From: Straminergon stramineum
Lineage: Eukaryota > Streptophyta > Bryopsida > Hypnales > Calliergonaceae
DNA length: 64,000 bases
NCBI GenBank assembly: GCA_963920665.1
Contig: OY987268.1
Span: 21,392,501 to 21,456,500 of the forward strand
Direction of reading: 5' to 3'
Under the pieces are notes generated by a model that saw only the letters and a list, made by a program, of their open reading frames with translations, was not told where the DNA came from and ran no database searches. Positions 24,248 through 34,019 of the stretch are shown piece after piece (within the stretch, counting starts at the first letter, position 1; each line of letters opens with the position of its first letter). The position numbers and the translations under genes are program-made.

Positions 24248-24440
24248 CTATTTATCCACTTGCCCAAGACCTTTTGGGCACCTTTCATTGAGGCTTCTTG
24301 TCTTGTATCCTTTAGTGGCTACATGCGTGAACCTTGACTATTTACTATTTATTACATTCATCCACCCTTCTTACCTTAGTAGTTGTGGACCACCTAAACT
24401 CCCAAAAGAGTTTTTTGAGCCTTGGACACGACAATCATTG

Positions 24441-26933
24441 ATGGCCACTGGAGTTAACAATGCCAGGGCATTGCCTATCTCCGCAGCTGCACAGACCGCC
24501 GGGGCATTACGGAAGGCTGCCAAAGACAAACATCGCAAGCGTAGGGGCACTATTCATCGGAAGCGATTGCACGTGCTCAATAGTGAAGCCCACCTTGCTT
24601 TTAAGGGTTGGAATGAAGAACCAGAGCCTTGGACAATACAGACCTATGAAGACTACATCGAGTGGTGCCACATCGGCAAGTTCTTTCCTTTATGGCATCA
24701 TCATTATAATCGGCACACCAATAAGGCCAACTTGAAGTACTGTGAGAATCCAGCATTCCTTCAAAGATGCATTGAATTGTGGCAAGTCCTCTACAAAACT
24801 GCCTTTGTAGATAGGAACGAGGTCCCCCTCTTCCTTGCTAGAGGAGCATATGCTGAGGTCGCTCTAAACAAGGAGGTTGATTGGAGCACAATCAAGGGAA
24901 GTACGTATGTCACTCGTCCAGAGAGTGGTTTCATCCCAAAAGGAGTTTTAGCTTTTCCTGAGGGGGGACTCGGTCCTATTCGAAGTGCATACAAAACGCA
25001 AACCCTTGCCACTAAGGTTGACACTGAGGAGTCTGAAGAAGATGATGACTCTGATGGTACGCGCGTCCATAGGGTCATACGAATCGTGGAGCAATCTGTT
25101 TGCCCCAATGAGGTTCAAAATGAAGTTGTAGAAGGATCCGCGACATCCACGGGACAACGACCAAGGCAACCATCTAGAGTACGGCGTTCAACAATACGAG
25201 TGGGACCCGCATCGATTCCAACTATAGTTCCTAACCCATCACTGCCAACACAGCGCACAAATGACGTCTTCGACTTTGGGCCCGATGAGGACACGGCTAT
25301 GGAAGAAACTAATCGTGTTCCCATTTCTCCATCAACAATGGGCTCAAGCCATGACATTATGACTTTGGCAAAAGCTCTGGACCTCCTCAAGACCAAAGAT
25401 GTTGAAATTTCTTCACTACAGAATGAAATGAGGAAATTGCGATGTGAGTGTGAACAAAAAAGTACACTCATCTCTCAACAAACTACAGAACTGCAACGCC
25501 TCCGTAAGAAAGACCCTGACACTTTCACTTTGTCGGATATGGATGACGCCTTTGTTGAGCAGAACCTCCAAAATGTGGACAAGGTTGTGGGGGACCTTAC
25601 CAACCATATCCTTCAGCGTTCTCCTCTTGCCAAGCGTACTAAACACTCCCCCATCATTCCAAATACACTTCCTACTATTGTCACAAGATATACTACCAAT
25701 GACACAATTGACCTCAATGGGACCCAAGATTCTCTTTTGTTTCCTGTGGTTCCATCAATTATTCAATTGGAGAAAGACCATGGACTTCAAGAAGAAAATA
25801 AGATGCTTCGAAGAAAGTTGGCTGAGTTGACTACCACATACTACCATTGGAAGGTCGCCTGCATTCTCTCCGTGGATAGATCCCAACAAGTTGCGAAGGA
25901 GCTAGAGAAAGTTTCTAGAAACTTTGTTGCAAATGCTCCTAAACGTGAGAATGGACTGACGTCATGGGCATTGTTGGAGGACATGTTTCCCAATAACATG
26001 TGCATGGTGGAATTGCCACAAAAGGAGGTCATAGATTGGAGCAGAAATGGTTGGGACCACCAAAACCAAATGTCTAGCCACATAGAAGAGAAGAAACGAA
26101 TGCTATTGTGGCCCAAGCCTGCACCTTTTGTTTTGGACCATACCAAATGCCCCATATGTCTTGAACAATTTGGCCCCGAATGGGGTTGGGCACTAGGATC
26201 TTGTGCGCATGTATACCACCCCCAATGTCTCATCACACAATGCTTGATTAGACGACGTTGTGTGATTTGTTCAGCACCATTCCATGATCGCCTATATACC
26301 ATGTTCAACTTGACGACCTACATGCCTCCTTCTTGGGAACACACACGTGATACTATGGCTGACACAACCTTGTGGGGCCGAGATTTGGTTTGGAGTTGGC
26401 GAGAAGGACAACATGATCAAGAAAAAGGACCTGCTAGCTCGCAATTGAATTGGGAAACAGACCCAGACGAAATTGCCAGAGTTGCACCAAGGCTCATGGG
26501 AAAGGGGCCACAAAACGAAGGGAGGAGGGCATTCTTCTTCCAATGCCTTGGTGGATATTCGGACAAGACCTCCTCAACCTTCAAGTGGGGTCCTCATCCG
26601 CAACGACACCGTTGGAATTTAGAAGGAGAAAGGGTGGCTAATCAAGATGATAGTGCCTCCCTAGAAGACTTGACTAGTATGGCTTACCTGGACTCTATGT
26701 ACGGACCATATTACCAAAGTCAAGCACTTGACTACTTGTTGGAAGCACATTCTCCGCAAACAACAAGGACCCTCCAAGCTCTACAGGACTCCAACGTGTT
26801 GCAATCAATTTTGAAGGCAGACGGACTAGCTTCACAAACCCGTGCAAAGCGAAAGCTAGGAGTTGGGGAAGCATCGACCTATGAAGAAGGTGAAGGAAGT
26901 GGCTCTCAAAACAACCCAAATGTAATTGACTAG
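24441..26933 (+). CDS. RING-H2 zinc-finger protein with WCHI-type N-terminal domain (hAT cargo)
   Basis: Intact intronless frame of 830 residues. I chose the ATG at 24441 because the homologous domain of the sibling genes starts shortly after it; the frame stays open upstream to 24288. Residues 31-152 form a domain shared with the genes at 29643 and 37382: basic RKRRGTIHRKR, GW at 56-57, WCHI at 75-78, FFP at 81-83, VDW near 147. The middle has Glu/Gln-rich coiled-coil-like segments. Residues 570-610 form a C3H2C3 RING-H2 finger (C570, C573, C588, H590, H593, C596, C607, C610). RING-H2 fingers usually act in E3 ubiquitin ligases, so protein ubiquitination is the likely role; the substrate is unknown. 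The intact frame contrasts with the damaged neighbours. Confidence 0.85.
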   Translation: MATGVNNARALPISAAAQTAGALRKAAKDKHRKRRGTIHRKRLHVLNSEAHLAFKGWNEEPEPWTIQTYEDYIEWCHIGKFFPLWHHHYNRHTNKANLKYCENPAFLQRCIELWQVLYKTAFVDRNEVPLFLARGAYAEVALNKEVDWSTIKGSTYVTRPESGFIPKGVLAFPEGGLGPIRSAYKTQTLATKVDTEESEEDDDSDGTRVHRVIRIVEQSVCPNEVQNEVVEGSATSTGQRPRQPSRVRRSTIRVGPASIPTIVPNPSLPTQRTNDVFDFGPDEDTAMEETNRVPISPSTMGSSHDIMTLAKALDLLKTKDVEISSLQNEMRKLRCECEQKSTLISQQTTELQRLRKKDPDTFTLSDMDDAFVEQNLQNVDKVVGDLTNHILQRSPLAKRTKHSPIIPNTLPTIVTRYTTNDTIDLNGTQDSLLFPVVPSIIQLEKDHGLQEENKMLRRKLAELTTTYYHWKVACILSVDRSQQVAKELEKVSRNFVANAPKRENGLTSWALLEDMFPNNMCMVELPQKEVIDWSRNGWDHQNQMSSHIEEKKRMLLWPKPAPFVLDHTKCPICLEQFGPEWGWALGSCAHVYHPQCLITQCLIRRRCVICSAPFHDRLYTMFNLTTYMPPSWEHTRDTMADTTLWGRDLVWSWREGQHDQEKGPASSQLNWETDPDEIARVAPRLMGKGPQNEGRRAFFFQCLGGYSDKTSSTFKWGPHPQRHRWNLEGERVANQDDSASLEDLTSMAYLDSMYGPYYQSQALDYLLEAHSPQTTRTLQALQDSNVLQSILKADGLASQTRAKRKLGVGEASTYEEGEGSGSQNNPNVID

Positions 26934-28182
26934 ACATTTGTAGGAATCATGCAATTTAGCCTTACCTCCCATCATAATAGATGACAAGGGTTAGGTTTTA
27001 GTTACACTATGTTTCTAGTTGTTTTGGCAAGTACGATGGAGTGGTTTAGGGTTTGCTTCTTTCATTCCACTTCTACGACTTCCTAGCATACCTATGTACG
27101 GCAATTCCATATGGCATTGATTTTTATTTAATACTACCTTTTTTTCCTCTCTACCAAAGCACCAATTTCTGAAATCATGTCGAGAATGATCTTTTCGAGT
27201 TCTTCCAAAAATAGTTTGTATGAATCAAATCAACAAAGCTCCTAAAGTTTAACTTTTCAAATTAATTTCACTTGCATTGAGAAGAAAACTAGGTCACTAC
27301 TCACTAGAGTGGAGCATCATTGTCCAATTGGATATTTCCTTTCATATTCTTTAAAATCGTGAGGTTCTAATTATACGAAGCTTTTCCTCTAAGCTTTCAA
27401 GATACTTGGCCAAAGAAGGAATAAAAGGGGTTCAAATACAACATGCCCCTTTTCGTGGATGTTGACTTGTTGACTTCACATTACCATACCTTCAAATGGT
27501 TCACCCTGTCCTTGGAGGTCAAAATTCAAATTCATAAAAAACATCAGTAGGCCAACTTACATATAAAACCTACCTAATTCCTCAATATCCATTGTAATTT
27601 TCTTCAAATTACGCTAAAGCTAGAATTCTAAAAAATCCTATATACAAGGAGGAACAATGCAGCAAATCACCTGAGATAAATAAGCTCAATAAATTTCCTC
27701 GATTAATATGGTATTTGGGGCATAATTGGTTTTTCGTTCTCCACTATTCATATGAAAATCATTAATACAAGTTGTACTGTAGATTTCATGACGACATTCT
27801 CACAAAATAGTGAAAATACTATGTCAACTTTTACAGTCAAGAATCAAGAACTTCCCATCAATCCCATGTTCCTATTCGATTGTAATTATGTGCAAGAATC
27901 CCATTCCATTCATCATACCATCACCTTCTCCCAAAACATGAGAGAGACATATTCATCCATAGAGAAAAGTTGTAAGATCCCAAAATGGTGTGGCATTTTC
28001 TCCCTTCCATGCACACCACTAGTGTGCCCACACCAATTTAACTATTCTAGTACACACATTGCTTCAAGACACCTTATACATTGTTTTATCTCAAAACATT
28101 GCATTTCTTTATAACACTAGGATAGGCAAAATACAAAATAATCATGATGAAAGTATTTATCCTCATTGTATTCCTAGGTATT
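26934..28182. other. gene-free spacer inside the hAT element
   Basis: AT-rich sequence between the convergent ends of the RING gene and the minus-strand pseudogene. No coding, array or repeat signal is seen. It presumably contains the transcript ends of both genes. Confidence 0.6.
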
Positions 28183-29643
28183 TTATTTTGTGTTGAGGTA
28201 GTCCTTCAAAATGGGCTCCGGACCCATTTGCTGTAATTCTGCATCAGACTTCCCTATGCTAGCTCTATTCCACTTATACCAATCCGAAAAAAAACGACTT
28301 TCTGCCCTCAAAGCTTCCAACTCCAATACCATCAATGGTAATCTTTGCTCATGGAACTTCACCAACTTCTCAAGCGTTGCTACTTCTCCAACAACACTAC
28401 CATATGTTGAGGAAGAAGCCAAAAGCTCTACTTTTGGAACGTGCTGGACGGCAACCTCGTAATATTCTTTCTTCTTCTCTATTATTTGAAGTTCTAGGCT
28501 TCGCCTTTCATTCTCTGCCTGTTGACGTTTGCGGACAAGGGTTCGAGTTTTGATTCCCATATCAAATAATGGTCCATTTTATGCACCTTCCCACTCTTCA
28601 TTTCCTTCAAATAAAATTCGCGATTTCTTTTGAAGGAATGGAAGCCCTTGTCATTCTCTTCGATGACGTTCGTTATGGCCTTCAACCGTTGCTTCAACAC
28701 CTCTACGAAAGTGGGATTCATTTCTTGCTCCTTCAAAGTTTTCAAATTGCTCGTTCTTTGCACACAATGCTAATTTTGCACTTTCTATTTTGGCAAGCAA
28801 CATTGCCTCTTCATTTTCTGAATCGCTTCCTCCACCACTCCCGTCACCCTCTCGCAAAACGGGGTCCACTCTCCTAGCCACCCCATCATCCATGCCTTCT
28901 TCATCCGTATCTTGTACTATGATCGGCTCTTGAGCTGATTGTCCACTTTGGTCGACTCCCACATCCACAGCTAGCCTAGATTCTTGTATGGCAACCTCCT
29001 CCTCATCGCTATGGAAAGAATGTCCATCATATTCATGGGTGTGTAGATCAGAGCTAGAAGTCTCTGACCAAACCACGCTTTCATCGCGAACAAAATGACT
29101 TCCCACGCTTCACCTTGGATAACATCTTCTTTACATCCACAGGTTCATCTGGTGGTAAAATTTTTGCAGTCTCTAGAATGATCGCAATAGGGACCTCCTT
29201 CAATGTTGACCAATCCACCTCCTTCTTTAACACATATTCAGATACACCATTCTCACAAGAAAGAAACAAAAATTGTTGTTTCGGTAAGTTGAGTCCTCCA
29301 AATACAAGTGCTTCCACACCTCACAACATCTAAGTATGAAGCCCTCATCCTTGGAGTATGCAAGATTTACTTTGTTTTGCTTCAAATGCTCTTTGTGTCG
29401 ACACAAGGGAAATAATTTGCTGATGTGGCACCAATCCACGTAATTTGCAAACGGTTTGTAACTCCAAGGCTCAGGTTCATTTTTCCAACCTTTAAATGCC
29501 TTAATCTTTGGATGGATCAAAATGGCCACACGCTTCTTGTGAATTTTACCGGACCGTTTCCGACCTTGTCGCGGATGAGCTTCATCTCTTGTCGTGTAAG
29601 GCGTTGATTGTGCAGGCGTCAATGGTGGGGGCTCATTCTCCAT
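28183..29643 (-). pseudogene. WCHI-domain coiled-coil gene, broken by several frameshifts (hAT cargo)
   Basis: Starts at the ATG at 29643. Residues 27-110 match the domain of the RING protein and of the gene at 37382: basic GRKRSGKIHKKR, GW, WCHI at 71-74, KLFP, NLAY, EVW. The frame then shifts near 29265, 29100, 28750 and 28555. Pieces in the shifted frames continue the expected order: a KKEVDW segment, an acidic Ser/Glu-rich stretch, then Glu/Lys-rich coiled-coil sequence ending at 28183. By gene order it parallels the gene at 37382, and the two are likely an ancient duplicate pair. No catalytic domain is seen. Four indels make it a pseudogene, unless they are assembly errors. An array of the 14-mer lies upstream at 29975-30280. 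Confidence 0.75.
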
Positions 29644-29879
29644 AGTGCTCAATCTATACGATCAATTCTACTCGGATACTATGCCAAATATACCAAGCCT
29701 AAAACCGTGGTTGTCCAAACTTAAATCTATTACCTCGTGGTAATTCACATTTACAAATACATCAACATGAGCATTTACAATCACAATCAAGTTTCAAACA
29801 ATTCGATGTGATTTACAATCAATGGATGGAAAGTGACATGAGGAGACATAGAATATCCTCCTCACAACACCCACCTCCC

Positions 29880-29935
29880 CTCTCAAGCCTGCAATTAGCC
29901 ACTTCCAGGTGGATAAAAGACAAGGCGCAAAAGGG
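29880..29935 (-). promoter_or_regulatory. core-promoter-like block, gene at 29643
   Basis: On the minus strand it reads GCGCCTTGTC, TTTTATCCACC, then GAAGTGGCTAATTGC. The same block precedes the kinase gene (32232-32280) and the gene at 37382 (37224-37274). It lies between the 14-mer array and the start codon, about 240 bp upstream here. It contains a CCAC...GTGG inverted repeat. Confidence 0.65.
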
Positions 29936-29974
29936 AAAGATGGAAGATTGCAGGTTTAGGGTCTGATTTTGTAC

Positions 29975-30280
29975 CCTCAGTCGCCTCAGGGCGAGCACGG
30001 CTCTGGATGGGGCGCGTGCGGGTCCAAGGGGGGGGGGGGGGGGGGCGCATGCGGGTCGGCAAGGCGACCGTGGGTCCAGGACCACCGCCAACGACCGCGG
30101 CTGATGGCGATTGCGGGTCTGGGGGCGACTGCGGGTACGGTGGGGCGACAATGGGTCTAGCGCGACCGCGGGTGAGGGGAACGCACATTGGGGGCGCATG
30201 CGGGTCTGGACGACCGCGAGTCTGGTGCAACCGCGACTGGGAGCGCGTGTGGGTTTGGGGGCGACCACGGGTCCCAAACC
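29975..30280 (-). promoter_or_regulatory. 14-mer array upstream of the gene at 29643
   Basis: Copies of the reverse-strand motif GGGCGACCGCGGGT and its variant GGGGCGCATGCGGGT, oriented like the minus-strand gene they precede. It includes an 18-base G run at 30028-30045. It is far richer in CpG than the surrounding DNA. Confidence 0.75.
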
Positions 30281-30554
30281 CCCGACCGCAAAGGCACATA
30301 CCTTCACTGAATAGTGAAATTAGATTGCCTTAACAATTAGATTGACTTACCCCCAAATGAACCATGCAAAGAATTCATATTCAAACCCAAATGCATGCAA
30401 GTAGGTGATGTGTCTGTACAATACTCAATATTTTGGGTCCAAACATGCACTTCACATTAAAAATAGTTTATACACCTGCATTGCTTTTCCAAAATGAGAT
30501 GCTCATAAGGTGGCCAACGTTACTATTCCCACTAGAAAACTATTACATCAAATC

Positions 30555-32144
30555 CTATGAGAGGACAGAGTCCCGAAAGACGAATTCGGGTGGTTTCATG
30601 AACCATGGTTTACCCATGAGGAGGTCCACCACTTGCGCACATGTTGGTCTTTTGTTAACATCAACATCAACTAGTTCACGTAACTTCATGGCAAAATACC
30701 TTGATGACTCATGATTTCTAAATAAGTCCTTGTCGTATTCAACCATGTGTTCTATGTTCATGCGTTGGGTCAACTTTCCAATGGAATAAGAGTTGGACTT
30801 CACCGAATATTTGTAGGTCGCTTTCATCACATCTAAACTCGTATCTGAACCCTCTGGCCCAAACAAATAGAACAGCTCTGGAGCTGCCCACCAACGGCCC
30901 GTCCTCTCAGCATCAAGTTTTTCCTGTTTTTCATATCCAAAATGCGAGGGAGCTCCTTCTTGAATACGACTTGCAATTCCCCAATCACAAATCCCAATGT
31001 TGATCTCTTCGTCCGAGAAGGGGGGATAATGCAACAATATGTTCACAGGTGACAAGTCATTGTGCAGCACCCCAGTATTGTGCACGAGACTTGTCACATA
31101 AACCAGGGCCCACGCCAACTTCGCCTTGTGTCTTCGAAAGAGGCTAATTTCTTTTTGTTGCTGGCCTGTAAGTTGCTTGACCAACTTGATTTCATGCCAT
31201 TCCGCATGTGGCACCACCTTCTCATTCAAATGAAGCAACTCTTTGAAATTACCACCATTCCACCACAAAGTGTATGCTTCCATTGTTTGGTCATGGACAG
31301 CTAGGAATTTAATAATGGCCGGATGATTCAATGGGCATACCAAAGCCTCCACTGACCGTTCCACCCTCGCATCGCGTTTGTTCCTTTGCTTTGACAATTT
31401 CCCCGCGAAATGTACATGCGCTGGGATCATGGACATCCCTTCAATGCGTACCTTGCGCACCTTTGCATATCCTCCTTGACGGTCAAATCCAGTAAGTGGG
31501 ACCACCTTGGCCTCTGAGTAGACCCACATGATACATGAACCACTATCTCTTGTAAATGCAACCTTCAATGCATCTATCTGCCACCCCATACCCCTAGCTT
31601 CAGACCTTGACAATCTTTTTGCTGCAATTTGCCACCAATCCATCTTCTCACGGAACTCCTGGGCCCTATCCGTTTCTCCAAATCCAGGCACTATAGGTCG
31701 CAACTCAAGCATCAACTTCTTGGTGTTGAATATACCAGTTTGTAGGCAATTGCCAATCCATGTTTGCCATTGGTTGAAATACACTTCATCCACATCTGCA
31801 TAGTCCGAAGATTCCTTGCATTTCCTTGTAATAAATTCCTCCAACTCATCCTTCAAGGATTGGATGCCTGCCTCTTTATTTCTCAAGTATTTCCTCTCCA
31901 AATATTGTACATTTTTTTCCTCATACCATTGGAGACAAGCCTCATGCGTATAGGTCGTATATCGTGTTGGAGGATAGGTAGGGTCCTTATCGTGTGCTGT
32001 CTTGGACTTCTTTGTCTTGGATGGTCTGGCACCCCCAATTACCTCCTTGGTAGTTATATCTACAACAAATGCTGCAGGATTATCAAGGTCCTTCTCCCAA
32101 GCCGATATCCGACCCGTACTACTTCCTTCCTTTGAAGTAGACAT
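30555..32144 (-). CDS. protein-kinase-like protein with HND / DWG motifs (hAT cargo)
   Basis: Intact intronless frame of 529 residues from the ATG at 32144. The frame stays open upstream, but this ATG gives a polar start and sits about 90 bp from the promoter-like block. Residues 1-210 are a charged region I do not recognise. Residues 215-520 look like a protein kinase fold: a glycine loop near 219-230 (GFDRQGGYAKVR), a possible ATP-site lysine at 249 (AGK), catalytic loop HNDLSPVNILL at 361-371, DWG at 387-389 where DFG is usual, and APE at 421-423. The catalytic Asp363, Asn368 and Asp387 are present, so activity is possible. HRD is changed to HND, which removes the usual Arg linked to activation-loop phosphorylation. 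The C-terminal KRPTCAQVVDLL segment fits kinase subdomain XI. Confidence 0.85.
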   Translation of the reverse strand: MSTSKEGSSTGRISAWEKDLDNPAAFVVDITTKEVIGGARPSKTKKSKTAHDKDPTYPPTRYTTYTHEACLQWYEEKNVQYLERKYLRNKEAGIQSLKDELEEFITRKCKESSDYADVDEVYFNQWQTWIGNCLQTGIFNTKKLMLELRPIVPGFGETDRAQEFREKMDWWQIAAKRLSRSEARGMGWQIDALKVAFTRDSGSCIMWVYSEAKVVPLTGFDRQGGYAKVRKVRIEGMSMIPAHVHFAGKLSKQRNKRDARVERSVEALVCPLNHPAIIKFLAVHDQTMEAYTLWWNGGNFKELLHLNEKVVPHAEWHEIKLVKQLTGQQQKEISLFRRHKAKLAWALVYVTSLVHNTGVLHNDLSPVNILLHYPPFSDEEINIGICDWGIASRIQEGAPSHFGYEKQEKLDAERTGRWWAAPELFYLFGPEGSDTSLDVMKATYKYSVKSNSYSIGKLTQRMNIEHMVEYDKDLFRNHESSRYFAMKLRELVDVDVNKRPTCAQVVDLLMGKPWFMKPPEFVFRDSVLS

Positions 32145-32231
32145 GGTCCTCTTTTGAAAAACGAGGCGTTCTTGACTTGAACTTGGAGAGAAAAATGGGC
32201 AAAAACTTCCCCTTCTGAAATCACCTTGGCC

Positions 32232-32280
32232 CACGAGCACGCATTCAGCCACTTCAAGGTGGATGAAAGCCAATGCGCAA
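32232..32280 (-). promoter_or_regulatory. core-promoter-like block, kinase gene
   Basis: On the minus strand it reads GCGCATTGGC, TTTCATCCACC, TTGAAGTGGCTGAATGC, TCGTGGG. It is nearly identical to the block at 37224-37274 upstream of another cargo gene and similar to the one at 29880-29935. It lies about 90 bp before the kinase start codon. Confidence 0.68.
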
Positions 32281-32284
32281 GACC

Positions 32285-32535
32285 AAGAATGGCGACCGCG
32301 GGTCTGGGCGACCGCTTAAGTACCCGAGGTTGCCTTGGGGCGCGTGCGGGTCTGGCACATGCGAAACGGGCGACCGCGGGTATGGGGCGACCACGGGTAT
32401 GGAGGCGACCGCAGGAGGGGGGACTGTGGGTTGGGGCGACCGCGGGAGGGGGCGGCTGCGGGTTCCAGAGGTCCTCGGGGATGGAGGCGACCGTTCGCGT
32501 AGGGGCGACTGCTGGTCCTGGGCGACCACAGGTAC
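32285..32535 (-). promoter_or_regulatory. 14-mer array upstream of the kinase gene
   Basis: Repeated GGGCGACCGCGGGT-type motifs in the orientation of the kinase gene, with variants CGACCACGGGT and CGACTGCTGGT that look like CpG decay. A CGGGTACTTAAGCGG segment close to the gene resembles CGGGTATTTAAGGGG upstream of the gene at 37382 and may include the TATA-like element. Confidence 0.75.
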
Positions 32536-33611
32536 AAAAAGGATGGACCATCCTAAATAATAGCTAAAAGAAACCTTCATATGGGGTAGAAACATTGGCA
32601 TTACAACTTCCCACTTCTATTTCGCTTGCTTTCGAATAAAATCATAAGACCACTATGATATGGTCTAGAATGTGGAATTAGATTTTGACTTGTTTCTTTA
32701 TGGTTCCAAATATATGTCTACAATGTTCACAAAGAAAAAAAAGGAATGGGCCAAAACGGAAAAAGGGAATCAGAAATATATAAGTACGGGACATGATTGA
32801 CTTCTATTGAAACAAAAAGGGAGAACTTGAAATACTTACATTCTACCTTTGCATAATGATATTATAGAGGTTACTTTAGAAGTGTCCAAAGTCTTTTTCT
32901 AATTTCTTCAAGTTTGCTCTACAATGAACATGAATTCGGCTTTTTTACACAACCCTAAACCCTTTTGGGGTGGAAGAGGTCATAAATGCAAACATACATG
33001 TTGCAGAGCACATTGAAATGAACAATAAATGAAGCATATGCACATCAAGTAAAAAGATTGTTATCCTTGATGAAGACATTGTTCAAACCATCAAGGGTGT
33101 TTGAATGCTATCATTTCTTTTTTTTGCATGCCAATCCTTCAAAATTGGTCACCCACAAAATACAAGAAATTTCTAAATGGACAAATGGGACACCTTCGAA
33201 ATCATCCTTCTTAGACGTTGTAAATTGTTAAGTTACAAATTATAGATGCGGTCTTCAGAAGTAAACTTTCCAAGGAGGACCACCCCTTCTTACACTACAA
33301 AATTTACAAGATGATGAGATGCTCTTCTATCCTATATAGAGAGTTTCTATCATTTATGGACTCAAAATTAGCCACCCCATCATTTAAAGATGAAGAACCG
33401 TCACATGCAAATCCTTATACAATGTACATTTTCTTTGGCTAAGTATTCTATGGAGGACATTCAATATGTTCTTGTAAAGGCTATCCAAGGTTTACTTCAA
33501 CTTTTCTATACAAAAAAATAATCTCTCTCCAAAGAGACAAAACGTCAAGTTTGGTCACTCCGATAGGTGAGCAAGAAACATCATTTGATTCCCAAGGTTT
33601 CGGAGATGTGC

Positions 33612-33724
33612 TATGAGGGTTGAGACGGTTAGTATTGAATTTCGTACGGAAATGTATGAGGTGCAAGGTTGCACCACATACATTTCCATCCGAAATTCAA
33701 TACTGATTTCTTATAACTCTCATG
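33612..33724. repeat. near-perfect inverted repeat with almost no loop
   Basis: Two arms of about 55 bp meet at GGTGCAAGGTTGCACC. The pairing includes AGTATTGAATTTCG and GGAAATGTATG with few mismatches. It could be a small foldback MITE or the source of a hairpin transcript. No target duplication is obvious. Confidence 0.6.
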
Positions 33725-33786
33725 GACCATCCCCTAGACCTTGTGAATCAAATCACCTTCCCTCCCACATACCATAGGGAACTAGC

Positions 33787-33950
33787 TTGACGTCTTTTTT
33801 TTTCTTTTTTGTCGGTTGGCTACAAGAACCAAACCAAATTGATCTCATTGGGGATCGAACCCGAGACCTCCACAAGAATAATGACTTCGAGGAAGCCAAA
33901 ACCTTCCATGCATCACCTGAAGATGCCTTGAAGACCCCAAGGTCCTAATG
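33787..33950 (-). mobile_element. possible tRNA-derived SINE
   Basis: On the minus strand a GGGTTCGATCCCC segment (near 33850-33864) matches the tRNA B-box consensus GGTTCGANNCC. About 50 bp further 3' the strand ends in an A-rich tract (complement of the T run at 33798-33808). A B-box plus an A-rich tail suggests a SINE. I could not place a convincing A-box or target duplication. Confidence 0.4.
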
Positions 33951-34019
33951 AAGTGACTTGTTCTTGGATGTTAAAAGTTGAACTCGTTATACTTATTAAA
34001 ACTTCTTTGGATTGGAAGG

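Larger units (their letters stand above)
32536..34019. other. gene-free stretch of the hAT element with small hairpin and SINE-like sequence
   Basis: No supported coding region. It contains the long hairpin at 33612-33724 and a tRNA-derived SINE candidate at 33787-33950, described separately. The rest is AT-rich. Confidence 0.55.

Noticed and set aside
23797..24291. Long Arg/Pro-rich open frames on both strands over the array
   Set aside because: They are translations of the ACCCGCRGTCGCCC repeats in several frames, open on both strands because the motif lacks stops. There is no protein-like composition.
24288..24440. Upstream extension of the RING protein to a non-ATG start
   Set aside because: The extra 51 residues have no match in the sibling genes and overlap the likely 5' leader. 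The ATG at 24441 is the better start.
29895..30333. Pro/Arg- and Gly/Arg-rich frames upstream of the pseudogene at 29643
   Set aside because: These are array repeats read as protein, not genes.
32145..32273. Upstream extension of the kinase frame
   Set aside because: It reads into the conserved promoter-like block and array. The ATG at 32144 is preferred.
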